From the NCBI RefSeq assembly GCF_900101745.1, contig NZ_FNAD01000021.1, forward strand, positions 1 to 64,000: a stretch of 64,000 nucleotides of DNA, read 5' to 3'. The stretch's first letter is position 1. Each line of letters begins with the position of its first letter. Shown in pieces: positions 54,800-64,000 of the stretch. The notes under the pieces are model-generated. The model ran no database searches, was not told the DNA's origin, and saw only the letters and a program-made list of their open reading frames with translations. This DNA comes from Glycomyces harbinensis (GTDB lineage: Bacteria > Actinomycetota > Actinomycetes > Mycobacteriales > Micromonosporaceae). The translations under genes and the position numbers were made by a program.

Positions 54800-55486
54800 T
54801 CCCCTGAGCCAGGACCCGATGTACGCCAGCGCCACCAGCTCGAAGCCGACCGTGGTGCGCTGGAGCAGGCCGGCCGCGAAGGCGCCCGGCTCGCGCGGCA
54901 CGCCGAACCACTCCGCAACATAAGGCGTCGAGCAGGCCACGAGCGCCACGGCCGCGACCCAGCTGGAGGCCAGCACCGCGCGGCGCACCTTCTCGGGGCA
55001 GTCGCCGCCCTTCGCCCACTTGGCGAAGCACAGGCCCATGACGGCCATCGTGCTGAACGCGCAGAACGCGGCGTAGCGGTGGATCGCCGAGATCAGCGAG
55101 ACGTCGGGGAGCCCGGGCGGGTCGGTCGGGAACAGCGCGACGAGGCCGAGCAGGCCCGCCCACGCCAGCAGCATCGGACTCATCCACCGGGGGGCGTCGA
55201 CGCGCCGCGCGACGGCCGCGAACGCGCACGCGCCGAGCCCGAAGAGCACCAGCGCGACCGGCAGCAGCCAGCCCAGCGGCGTGTAGAGGTGGAGGCTGAT
55301 GACGACCTCGACGGGGTTGAGGCCGGAGGTGGCGTGGAGGACGACCATCGCGGCGAATCCCGCACCGAGCGAGGTGAACCCGGCCGTCGTCAGTCCCTTG
55401 AGGGTGTTCCAGCTTTCGCCAAGGGGCGCATGAATGATCATGTAGCAAGACTCGCGAATTCGGGCTTTGAAATCAGTGACGCGCAC
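54467..55486 (-). CDS. DUF998-like membrane protein with 3' overlap into its convergent neighbour
   Basis: The first ~230 residues form a typical DUF998 membrane protein with about six membrane segments (for example LGAGFAAMVVLHATSGLNP, LLPVALVLFGLGACAFAAVA, FCAFSTMAVMGLCFA and the final GFELVALAYIGSWL). The frame then runs another ~105 residues in antisense to the transglycosylase-like gene ending at 54799, and that tail (GPGAAGVVVPVGDVAQ onward) has no protein character. A shift of one frame near 54800 would meet a TAG at once. Either the stop was lost or there is a frameshift. GTG 55486 with GGAGG upstream is my start; ATG 55441 is an alternative. Confidence 0.68.
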   Translation of the reverse strand: MRVTDFKARIRESCYMIIHAPLGESWNTLKGLTTAGFTSLGAGFAAMVVLHATSGLNPVEVVISLHLYTPLGWLLPVALVLFGLGACAFAAVARRVDAPRWMSPMLLAWAGLLGLVALFPTDPPGLPDVSLISAIHRYAAFCAFSTMAVMGLCFAKWAKGGDCPEKVRRAVLASSWVAAVALVACSTPYVAEWFGVPREPGAFAAGLLQRTTVGFELVALAYIGSWLRGSVEALGLGFGPGAAGVVVPVGDVAQSPADLGDRVGLPVVAFGGHLVPRVGLGDAVGADGVRRELVPAGLLVPERLQARRELLEVPAPFEGERAAGRAVPGVFAAAGRDVH

Positions 55487-55585
55487 ACCCGAATCCCTCC
55501 CCCCGCCTGCACCCGCCCGGGGGTACCGCCTGCCCTACCTTCGCGCTCCCGTCCGCCGCACCGGCGCGTGTGCGAGGCTTGGGGG

Positions 55586-57460
<1,875 letters not shown>

Positions 57461-57528
57461 CAAAAAAGCCATTCGGCGGACCTGCGGGATGGCGGCGACA
57501 TAAGGGGATTCGCGAACGTCGCCATACC

Positions 57529-57564
57529 GGGACCGCGCGCGGGAATCCGCCCGCGCGCGGTCCC
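57529..57564 (+). terminator. Terminator after the DUF255 gene
   Basis: A perfect 15-bp stem of alternating CG with a six-base loop lies 69 bases after the stop codon. Confidence 0.75.
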
Positions 57565-57598
57565 CGCAGGACCGCCGCTCCTCCGCGGAGCACCGCTC

Positions 57599-57630
57599 GG
57601 GGTGTCCGGCTCGGCCGGGCCGGACACCCC
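57599..57630 (+). terminator. Second hairpin before the ABC exporter genes
   Basis: A perfect 12-bp stem (GGGGTGTCCGGC and its complement) with an eight-base loop lies 35 bases after the first hairpin. It may be a reinforcing terminator or part of the exporter's leader. Confidence 0.5.
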
Positions 57631-57707
57631 GCTGCGGGTTGAATCACATCCGACCGCATTGGATATGTGCTTGTCGCGCGGCTAGCGGCCCGCATATTTT
57701 TGGAGCC

Positions 57708-59408
57708 GTGAACCCGAATCCGCTGCGCCCCCCGGTCCCGTCCCCCGCGGACATACCCGCCGACCCGTGGCGCTACCTCTGGTACGTCGCCCGGTCCCAC
57801 ACGGGGCTGGTCGCGGTCGGGTTCATTCTGCTCAGCATTTCCGGCACGGCCTGGGTGCTGCTCCCCTGGGCCATTTCGAAGGTGATCGACGAGGTACTGG
57901 TCGCCGGGACCACCGAGCCGCTGCTGCCGTGGACGATCGTGCTCATCGGGACCGCGATCGCCTCGTCGTGGGTCTTCATCGGGGGCTACCGGGCCCTGTT
58001 CCTGGCCGAGTCGCACGCGCGCGTGCGCACGGTGCAGAACCTCACCGACCATCTGAACCGGGCCGGGACGGGCGTGCGAGGCGCGGTCTCCCCGGGCGAG
58101 ATGGTGAACCTGTCCACTGAGGACGCACACAAGACGGGGTCGTTCGTGTTCCAGCTCGGCTTCGGCTGGATGGGCGTGGTCATGCTCGGCGTCGGCACGG
58201 GAATGCTGTGGAACATCGATCCCGCCCTCGGGGCCGTGATCGCCGGCGGGGTGCTGTTCATCGGGTTCGTCGTCGGGCCGGTCCTCAGCCGCCTCCAGCA
58301 TCATCAGATCGCCTACCGCTCTTCGGTGGCGACGCTCACCGGGCAGGCCGCCGACGTCGTGGGCGGGCTGCGGGTGCTGCGCGGGGTCGGCGGCGAGGAG
58401 CAGTTCTCCCGGCGCTACCGGGTCGCCTCCGCGAATCTGCGCGAGGCCGGCTACGGCGTCGCGACGGCCGACTCTTGGGTGCAGGGCCTGCGTTCGAGCC
58501 TGCCGCTGGCGCTCATCGCGGTCATCACCTGGATCGCGGCGCGGCTGGCCCTGACCGGGACCATCACCGTCGGGGAGCTCTCGGCCGCGTTCGGCATGAC
58601 CGCGCTCGTGGCCCAGCACTCGGGCGCGATGATCGGCATGGCCCAGTCGGTGATCGCCGCGCAGGTCGCGTCCCGGCGGCTCACCGCGTTCTTCGGCACC
58701 CGCGCCGACATCACCGACGACGGGACCGAACGGGGGGCCGAGGGCCCGCTCCGCGACCCCGAGTCCTCGCTCGCGGTCGAGCCCGGGAAGCTCACCGTCG
58801 TCGTCAGCGCCGAGGCCAAGCCCGCCGAGGCGGCGATGGAACGGCTCGCCCGCTACCGCGAGTCCGACGCCGAATGGGGCGGGACCCGCCTCGGCGCCGT
58901 CGCACTCGACGAAGTCCGCGAGCGCGTCCTGCTGCTGCGCGAGGACTACCTGTTCGCCCAGAACCTCGGCGAGACCCTCCGCGTCGGGGCCGCCGGAATC
59001 GACGAGGCGAAGGCGCTCGCCGCGATCGAGGCCGCCTGCGCCGCCGACGTGTACTCGAGTCTCGGTTCGACGCTGAACGGCGAGATCACCAACGGCGGCC
59101 GGAACCTCTCGGGCGGGCAGCGCCAGCGGCTGCGCCTGGCGCGGGCCCTCGCGGCCGACGCCGAGATCCTCTTGGCCGTCGAGCCGACGTCGGCGGTGGA
59201 CGCCCACACCGAGAACCTGATCGCCTCGCGCGTGTCCGCGGTCCGGTCGGGCCGCACGACGGCCGTGGTCACCGCGTCCCCGCTGTGGCTCGCCCGCGCC
59301 GACCGGGTGGTGTGGATGGTCGACGGCAAGGTCAGCGCGGTCGGCTCGCACGCCGAGCTGTCCCGCGAGCGCGAGTACCGCGCCCTCACTTCGCGACAGG
59401 AGTCCTGA
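57708..59408 (+). CDS. ABC exporter half-transporter 1, with degenerate ATP site
   Basis: The ~566-residue protein has six membrane segments (residues ~25-310) and a C-terminal nucleotide-binding domain that is largely broken. In the Walker A place stands VVVSAEAKPAEAAME (~361), the Q-loop has no Gln (LLLREDYLF), the Walker B Asp is Val (ILLAVEPTSAVD) and the switch His is Ser (VVTASPLW). The signature LSGGQRQRLRLARAL (~467) is perfect. It overlaps the next gene by one base and should form a heterodimer with it, contributing only the signature to the one active site. GTG 57708 has GGAG unusually close, so the start is uncertain. Confidence 0.88.
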   Translation: MNPNPLRPPVPSPADIPADPWRYLWYVARSHTGLVAVGFILLSISGTAWVLLPWAISKVIDEVLVAGTTEPLLPWTIVLIGTAIASSWVFIGGYRALFLAESHARVRTVQNLTDHLNRAGTGVRGAVSPGEMVNLSTEDAHKTGSFVFQLGFGWMGVVMLGVGTGMLWNIDPALGAVIAGGVLFIGFVVGPVLSRLQHHQIAYRSSVATLTGQAADVVGGLRVLRGVGGEEQFSRRYRVASANLREAGYGVATADSWVQGLRSSLPLALIAVITWIAARLALTGTITVGELSAAFGMTALVAQHSGAMIGMAQSVIAAQVASRRLTAFFGTRADITDDGTERGAEGPLRDPESSLAVEPGKLTVVVSAEAKPAEAAMERLARYRESDAEWGGTRLGAVALDEVRERVLLLREDYLFAQNLGETLRVGAAGIDEAKALAAIEAACAADVYSSLGSTLNGEITNGGRNLSGGQRQRLRLARALAADAEILLAVEPTSAVDAHTENLIASRVSAVRSGRTTAVVTASPLWLARADRVVWMVDGKVSAVGSHAELSREREYRALTSRQES

Positions 59409-61171
59409 TGAGTGCCCAGACACCCGCACCGGTGACGGCCGGCCGCCTGCCGATCGCCGATCGCGCCGCCGTGTTCCACGCGGTTCGGCGCCTCGTCGTC
59501 GAGGAGAAGACCGCGTTCATCGGGGTCGTGGCGCTCTATGTGGCCGCGGCCGGGGCGGGGGCGGCGCTGCCGGTGATGCTCGGGGAGGTCATCGACGGGA
59601 TCGGGACGGGGTGGACCGCGTCCCGGGTGGACTTGATCTGCGGCGTGATCGTCGCGTGCGTGCTCTTGCAGTTGGTGCTCATGCGCACGGGCCGCAAGCT
59701 CGGGTACCGGCTCGGGGAGCGGGCGGCGGCGCGGTTGCGCGAGTCGTTCATCGACCGGGTGCTGCGGTTGCCGTTGGGCACGGTGGAGCGGGCCGGGACC
59801 GGGGACTTGGCGACCCGCACGTCGGGTGATGTGGGTGCGGTGGCGGAGCTGCTGCGCAAGACGGGCCCGGAGGTCGCGGTGTCGTCGATCGAGGCGGTGG
59901 TGATCACGGCGGCCGCGTTCGTGGTGAGTCCGCTGCTGGGATTGCTGTTCCTGGTGGGGGTGCCGACGCTGATCTTCACCGCGCGGCGGTATCTGCGTTT
60001 GGCGAGTCCGGTGTTCTTGGCGGAGCGGGCGGCGATGAGTGAGATCGCCGAGACGCTGACGGCGTCGGCGGCGGGGTCGCAGACGGTGGCGGCGTACCGG
60101 ATGCAGGGCGAGCGCGGCGGGGCCGGTTATGCGCGCGCGGGGACGCACATGGAGCGTCTGCGGGGGATCATTCGGATCCAGACCTGGTTCTTCCCGTCGG
60201 TGGATTTGACGTTCCTGGTTCCGGCGGTGGTGGTCTCGGTCGTGGGCAGCATGTGGTACCTCGAGGGCTGGGTCTCGGTGGGTCAGGTGATCGCGGTGGC
60301 GATGCTGACGCTGCGGCTCGACGGTCCGGTGTTTCGGACGACGATGGCGTTGAGCGAGTTCCAGATGGGCGGGGCGGCACTGTCGCGTGTGGAGGGTGTG
60401 CATCTGATGCCCGACGAGGAGCGCGATGCCGCGCCTTCGGGTGCGGACGTGCGATTGGACGACGTGACGTTCGGGTACGGCGACGGCCCTGATGTGCTGC
60501 ACGGGTTGAGTCTGCATCCGCGGCGCGGGGAGCGCCTGGTCGTCGTGGGGCCTTCGGGTGCGGGGAAGTCCACGATCGCGCGGCTGCTGGCGGGGATCGA
60601 CCGGCCTCGCGCCGGTTCGGCGACGCTCGGCGGCGCGCCCGTCGCGGATGTCCCGTTGGAGGTCTTGCGCCGCAAGGTGATCCTGGTGACCCAGGAGCAT
60701 TACATCTTCACGGCGTCGCTGCGCGCGAACTTGAATCTGGCCGCCCCTGAGGCCGGTGACGAGGCGCTGCTGGCGGCCCTGGCGACGGTGGACGCGCGCT
60801 GGGCGGCGGATCTGCCCGAGGGGTTGGACACGATGCTCGGCGAGGAGTTCCACGAGTTGAATCTGGCCGAGGCGCAGCAGTTGGCGTTGGCGCGCGTGAT
60901 CCTCGCGGACCCGGATGTGGTGATCCTGGACGAGGCGACGGCGGGCATCGACCCGGGGAGCGCGGGCAATGTGGAGGCGTCGTTGGCGGCGGCGCTGGAC
61001 GGGCGGACGGTGATCGCGATCGCGCACCAGTTGCAGGCGGCGGAGTCGGCCGATCGGATCGCGGTGGTGCAGGAGGGCCGGATCGCCGAGGAGGGCTCGC
61101 ACGCGGAGCTCTTGGAGGCGGGCGGCGTGTACGCGAGCCTGTGGGGTGCGTGGAAGGGCGTGGCGGCCTGA
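59408..61171 (+). CDS. ABC exporter half-transporter 2, with intact Walker motifs and lost signature
   Basis: The 587-residue product has six membrane segments (residues ~30-320) and a C-terminal nucleotide-binding domain. It has Walker A GPSGAGKST (~381), Q-loop ILVTQEHYIF, Walker B VVILDEATAGIDP (~504) and switch His (VIAIAHQLQ). The signature is LNLAEAQQLALAR instead of LSGGQ. So it complements the previous gene: Walker motifs here, signature there. Exported substrate unknown; multidrug, lipid or peptide type are all possible. TGATG coupling with gene 1. Confidence 0.93.
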   Translation: MSAQTPAPVTAGRLPIADRAAVFHAVRRLVVEEKTAFIGVVALYVAAAGAGAALPVMLGEVIDGIGTGWTASRVDLICGVIVACVLLQLVLMRTGRKLGYRLGERAAARLRESFIDRVLRLPLGTVERAGTGDLATRTSGDVGAVAELLRKTGPEVAVSSIEAVVITAAAFVVSPLLGLLFLVGVPTLIFTARRYLRLASPVFLAERAAMSEIAETLTASAAGSQTVAAYRMQGERGGAGYARAGTHMERLRGIIRIQTWFFPSVDLTFLVPAVVVSVVGSMWYLEGWVSVGQVIAVAMLTLRLDGPVFRTTMALSEFQMGGAALSRVEGVHLMPDEERDAAPSGADVRLDDVTFGYGDGPDVLHGLSLHPRRGERLVVVGPSGAGKSTIARLLAGIDRPRAGSATLGGAPVADVPLEVLRRKVILVTQEHYIFTASLRANLNLAAPEAGDEALLAALATVDARWAADLPEGLDTMLGEEFHELNLAEAQQLALARVILADPDVVILDEATAGIDPGSAGNVEASLAAALDGRTVIAIAHQLQAAESADRIAVVQEGRIAEEGSHAELLEAGGVYASLWGAWKGVAA

Positions 61172-61198
61172 GCGCGTCGTGCGCTGCGCGATGGCGAT

Positions 61199-61225
61199 GG
61201 GCCCGAGGCGGAATGCCTCGGGCCC
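61199..61225 (+). terminator. Terminator after the ABC exporter
   Basis: A perfect 11-bp stem (GGGCCCGAGGC and its complement) with a five-base loop, 27 bases past the stop codon, is followed by TTCGTCGTTT. Confidence 0.8.
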
Positions 61226-61370
61226 TTCGTCGTTTCGGAGGTTCGCTCGCCTAGTCGACATTCGTGTACTGATGGTGCAAAATACCAGAAATTCGCATTT
61301 CGGATACTAGGGTGGACTCCCGTATCTCCGGCACCGCAAGCGGTGTCGCGAACCTCGAACGGGAGCCTCC

Positions 61371-62276
61371 ATGCCGCGCACGACCTTCCCTCCCCACGTC
61401 CAGAAGCACCGGCTGGCCGGGTACACGTACTGGTCGCGCCTCACCCGCTCGGAGACCCCCTGCCTGGAACCGGTGGTCCTCATCGGCGGTGCGCTGCACC
61501 GCAAGGAGGACTGGGGCCGCGTCGAGCAGGGGATGCTCGCGTTCGCGGACGTGCTGTGCCCGGACCTGCCCGGCTGGGGCGAGGCCGACCTCCTGCCGCC
61601 GTACCTCGGCCCGGACGTCCCGGCCGAGGCGATGGTCCGCCTCCTCGACGACCTGGGCATCGAACGGGTGAACCTCTTCGCGGGCTCGTACGGCACCTCG
61701 GTCGGCTACCGGCTGGCGCAGCGCCACCCCGACCGGGTCGCCCGGATGGTCCTGGCGGGCACGATGAGCGGCATCCCCGACCGGGCCCGACCGATGATGC
61801 GCGAGGCGGTCAACCTCGCGATCGCCGGCCCGCGCGAGCGCTTCGGCCCCGCGGCCGTCGACGCCCTGATGAGCCCCGGGAACACCGCCGACATCGCCTC
61901 CGCGGCCGTGGTCCGGCGCATCCTGTCGCTGCGGTTCGGCAGCGCGGACGAAGGCGATCTCGCCAAGTTCATCGCGAACACGAACCGGCTGCTGTCGCGC
62001 GACCTCATCGACACCTCGATGCCGCCGACCGTGCCGACGCTCTTCACCACCGGGGAGCACGACACGCTCACCACCCCCGAACTCTGCCGCGAGCTCGCGA
62101 TGTCGTGCCCCGAGAGCTGGTTCGTGGAGATGAGCCGCGCCGACCACCTGATCCACCTGGAGCGCCCGAAGCAGCTGGTCGACCTCATGACCCGCTTCTT
62201 CGCCGAGGAACCGCTGCGGGACCTCGAGTACGCCACCGCGATCGAGGACCTCCGCCGCGTCCCGGTCGCCGCCTGA
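61371..62276 (+). CDS. Alpha/beta-hydrolase fold protein
   Basis: The 301-residue protein has the alpha/beta hydrolase plan: oxyanion segment (VVLIGGALHRKEDW), nucleophile elbow GSYGTS (Ser in place of the usual GxSxG second position, reading G-S-Y-G-T-S), acid (FTTGEHDTLT) and base (SRADHLIHLERP). The elbow is unusual: GSYGTSVGY has Tyr after Ser, as in carbon-carbon hydrolases and proline iminopeptidase-like or polyketide-type hydrolases. GGGAG upstream of ATG 61371. Monocistronic. The substrate is unknown. Confidence 0.88.
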   Translation: MPRTTFPPHVQKHRLAGYTYWSRLTRSETPCLEPVVLIGGALHRKEDWGRVEQGMLAFADVLCPDLPGWGEADLLPPYLGPDVPAEAMVRLLDDLGIERVNLFAGSYGTSVGYRLAQRHPDRVARMVLAGTMSGIPDRARPMMREAVNLAIAGPRERFGPAAVDALMSPGNTADIASAAVVRRILSLRFGSADEGDLAKFIANTNRLLSRDLIDTSMPPTVPTLFTTGEHDTLTTPELCRELAMSCPESWFVEMSRADHLIHLERPKQLVDLMTRFFAEEPLRDLEYATAIEDLRRVPVAA

Positions 62277-62333
62277 GCACCGCTGACGCTCATCCGCGCA
62301 AGGTGAGACGGCGGACCCTGGTGTCCAAGGGGC

Positions 62334-63305
62334 TCAAGACTCCTCGTATCTGGCGGCGATCGCGGCGGCTCGGTCGCGCAGCGAGGCGCGCAGCCACTGC
62401 GGGGCCACGACTTCGGCGTCCGCGCCGAGCTGCCACAGCGCCCATTCGGCGTGCCTCGCGTCCTGGAAGGTGACCTCCAGCCGCAGCCGGCCGTCCGCTT
62501 CGGCGTCCTCGGCGAGGACGGCCAGGCCGGTGCCCGCCAGCTCCGCCCGCCGCGCCGGGTCCACCAGCGCCACTACCGCGACCAGTTCGCCGCCGGCCCT
62601 GAACCGCGCGCCGCGCTCCTGCCACATCCGGTCCAGGTCCACCCGGTCCGGTCGCTGCGCGGGCTCGGCCAGTTCCTCGGCGGCCGAGATCCGCGACAGC
62701 TTGTAGGTGCGGTCCTCCCCCGACCTCACGGCCAGCAGGTAGCCCTGGTCGCGGACGGTGACCAGGCCGATCGGGTCGACCGTGCGCCAAGCCGGGGCCT
62801 GGTCGACCGCCGCGTAACGGATACGCAGGCGGTGCCCGGCGAACACCGCGCGCCGGACCTCGGCCACGACCGCGTCCGGCACCTCGTCGACGTCCGGGCG
62901 GCGCGCGAGGAGATCGGTCTCGGGGTCGATGAGCATCCGCTCGGCTACCCCGGCCGCCGTGCCCCGGTGGCTCTCGGGCAGCGCGTCGACCACCTTGAGC
63001 ATGGCCGAGGCGAGCGCCGAACCGAGGCCGAACGCCTGAGCGCCGCGCCGCGATCCGGCCACCAGCAGCGCGAGCGCCTCGTCGTGGTTCAGCCCGGTGA
63101 GCTCGGTCTGGAAACCGGGCAGCAGCGCGAACCCGCCGTGGCGGCCGCGTTCGGCGTAGACCGGGATCCCGGCCGCCGACAGGGCCTCGATGTCGCGCAG
63201 CACGGTGCGCGTGGAGACCTCCAGCTCGCGGGCCAGCGCGGTCGCCGAAAGCCTGCCGCGCTGGCGCAGCAGCAGGACCAGTGAGACCAGCCGGTCGGCG
63301 CGCAT
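62334..63305 (-). CDS. WYL-domain transcriptional regulator (YafY/DeoR-like)
   Basis: The 323-residue product has an N-terminal winged helix of HTH_11 type (RLVSLVLLLRQRGRLSATALARELEVSTRTVLRDIEALSAAGIPVYAERGRHGGF), a central WYL domain (LRIRYAAVDQAPAWRTVDPIGLVTVRDQGYLLAV with RTYKLSRI) and a C-terminal WCX extension. Such proteins sense nucleic-acid or small ligands and act as repressors or activators. It diverges from the RidA gene at 63.4 kb, which it may control, and it converges on the alpha/beta hydrolase (57-base gap). Confidence 0.93.
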   Translation of the reverse strand: MRADRLVSLVLLLRQRGRLSATALARELEVSTRTVLRDIEALSAAGIPVYAERGRHGGFALLPGFQTELTGLNHDEALALLVAGSRRGAQAFGLGSALASAMLKVVDALPESHRGTAAGVAERMLIDPETDLLARRPDVDEVPDAVVAEVRRAVFAGHRLRIRYAAVDQAPAWRTVDPIGLVTVRDQGYLLAVRSGEDRTYKLSRISAAEELAEPAQRPDRVDLDRMWQERGARFRAGGELVAVVALVDPARRAELAGTGLAVLAEDAEADGRLRLEVTFQDARHAEWALWQLGADAEVVAPQWLRASLRDRAAAIAARYEES

Positions 63306-63413
63306 GCGAGAACTCTATCGGAATACATGACACAAGATGTCGTGTATCGCTGGAAGGCTGGCCCTTGACCGAAACCCACCGCATTTCGAGAGGTGATCCA
63401 CATAGCACACGCG

Positions 63414-63803
63414 ATGGTCAATCCCGAGGGTCTGCACGACCCGGTCCCGTTCGGCTACAGCCATACCGCCGCCGTCTCCGCCGGCACGGACCTGGTGCTC
63501 GTGGCGGGCCAGTACGGGTCGGGCCCGGACGGCGCGGTCGTCTCGGCCGACTTCGCCGAGCAGTTGCGGCAGGCGCTGCGCAACGTCGGCACGGCGCTCG
63601 CCGCGCACGGGCTCGATCTGGGCCATGTGGTCCAGCTCAGGACGTACGTGGTGAACCATGACGCGAGCCGGCTCGGTCCGATCGCCGGGGCCGTGCAGGG
63701 GATCTGGGGTGCGAAGCCGCCGACGCAGACGCTGATCGGCGTCGCGGGCCTGGCGACGCCGGACATCCTGGTCGAGGTCGAGGCCCTCGCCGCCCGGCCG
63801 TGA
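63414..63803 (+). CDS. RidA-family protein (reactive imine/enamine deaminase type)
   Basis: The ~129-residue protein has the RidA/YjgF fold: VNPEGLHDPVPFGYSHTAAV, VLVAGQYGSGPDG, FAEQLRQALRNVGTALAAHG, VQLRTYVVNHD and PPTQTLIGVAGLATPDILVEVEA. The Arg of VQLRTY and the final Glu of the VEVEA stretch are at the usual active-site positions. RidA proteins clear reactive 2-aminoacrylate-type intermediates, though many homologues have other roles. ATG 63414 is chosen for fit with the family; GTG 63393 adds seven residues. Neither has a strong ribosome binding site. Divergent from the WYL regulator. Confidence 0.88.
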   Translation: MVNPEGLHDPVPFGYSHTAAVSAGTDLVLVAGQYGSGPDGAVVSADFAEQLRQALRNVGTALAAHGLDLGHVVQLRTYVVNHDASRLGPIAGAVQGIWGAKPPTQTLIGVAGLATPDILVEVEALAARP

Positions 63804-63811
63804 GGGACCGT

Positions 63812-63842
63812 CTCGCAGGCGGGCCGCGTGCCCGCCTGCGAG
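63812..63842 (+). terminator. Terminator after the RidA gene
   Basis: A perfect 13-bp stem (CTCGCAGGCGGGC and its complement) with a five-base loop starts 9 bases after the stop codon. Confidence 0.8.
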
Positions 63843-63920
63843 GCGCCGGACGGCGGCCCGTGGACGGCGCCGAGGCCCGGCGCCGGGCCGAGAACCCCGC
63901 CCCGAGCAGGGCATGAAAGA

Positions 63921-63944
63921 AGGGACCATCTGGCGATGGTCCCT
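63921..63944 (-). terminator. Intrinsic terminator after tRNA-Ala
   Basis: A 10-bp perfect stem (AGGGACCATC and its complement) with a four-base loop is followed, on the minus strand, by TCTTTC. It lies 7 bases beyond the tRNA 3' end. Confidence 0.8.
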
Positions 63945-63951
63945 CTTGCGG

Positions 63952-64000
63952 TGGAGCTTAGGGGATTCGAACCCCTGACCTTTTCATTGCGAACGAAACG
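63952..64000 (-). tRNA. tRNA-Ala (anticodon CGC), 3' part; 5' end lies beyond the right edge
   Basis: On the minus strand the end of the window reads as an anticodon arm (TTTCG - TTCGCAA - TGAAA), variable loop AGGTC, T-arm AGGGG - TTCGAAT - CCCCT, the 3' acceptor strand AAGCTCC and discriminator A. The anticodon CGC reads codon GCG, hence alanine. The terminal CCA is not encoded in full (ACCG follows). The acceptor 5' strand and the D-arm lie outside the window. Confidence 0.9.

Noticed and set aside
63921-64000. Tandem tRNA or integration site at the right edge
   Set aside because: Only one tRNA 3' end is visible and no repeat of it occurs elsewhere in the window that I can see.

Overview
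This is a high-GC actinobacterial chromosome segment. The evidence is the 5' end of a 16S rRNA gene with actinobacterial features, GTG-rich starts, a complete ESX (type VII secretion) locus, GTP-type PEP carboxykinase, a partial conservon, and a PhoH2 / Z-prenyl synthase / DUF255-thioredoxin neighbourhood that resembles mycobacterial synteny. The 16S fragment and overall content look most like Glycomycetaceae or a relative in the Micromonosporaceae direction; this placement is inference. No transposase, integrase, CRISPR array or prophage is visible.

Layout. 1-0.9 kb: the start of an rRNA operon on the minus strand, with its leader and promoter region. 0.9-4.4 kb: rpmA, rplU and RNase E/G on the minus strand. 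4.9-26.1 kb: the ESX locus and satellites, arranged in alternating blocks. These are two DUF3558-like membrane proteins (+); a Q/P-rich protein plus EccE (-); mycosin 1 (+); two WXG100 proteins (-); two ESX-associated proteins, one with a WXG domain (+); mycosin 2, a membrane protein and EccC (-); and EccD, EccB and a GYGQQP-repeat protein (+). All core parts (EccB, C, D, E, MycP, Esx pair) are present.

26-31 kb: a secreted SGNH lipase, then a GntR/FCD regulator divergent from a four-gene polar-solute ABC importer that looks like ectoine/hydroxyectoine uptake (EhuBCDA). 31.4-33.5 kb: a KtrA/KtrB-type potassium uptake pair. Together with the Ehu-like operon this suggests an osmotic-stress cluster. 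33.6-36.4 kb: a sensor kinase plus roadblock protein, i.e. only the first two members of a four-gene conservon. 36.6-39 kb: a stand-alone cytochrome oxidase subunit I and a nicotinamidase. 39-42.7 kb: two tandem ECF sigma / membrane-protein pairs, apparently duplicated. 42.8-45.6 kb: a cis-prenyltransferase and PEP carboxykinase.

46-51.8 kb: a minus-strand cassette of five genes without a name I know. It holds a 91-aa helical protein, a 255-aa helical protein, a 1048-aa soluble EccC-like FtsK/SpoIIIE ATPase with one intact P-loop, a small membrane protein and a 184-aa protein. This is my main candidate for an undescribed system. 52-55.5 kb: PhoH2, two tandem lytic-transglycosylase-like proteins each preceded by a strong hairpin, and a DUF998-like membrane protein whose reading frame runs 333 bases into its convergent neighbour. 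55.6-61.2 kb: a DUF255 thioredoxin-fold protein ending in two perfect DnaA-box sequences, and a heterodimeric ABC exporter whose two ATPase domains are degenerate in complementary ways. 61.4-64 kb: an alpha/beta hydrolase, a WYL regulator, a RidA protein and the 3' part of tRNA-Ala(CGC).
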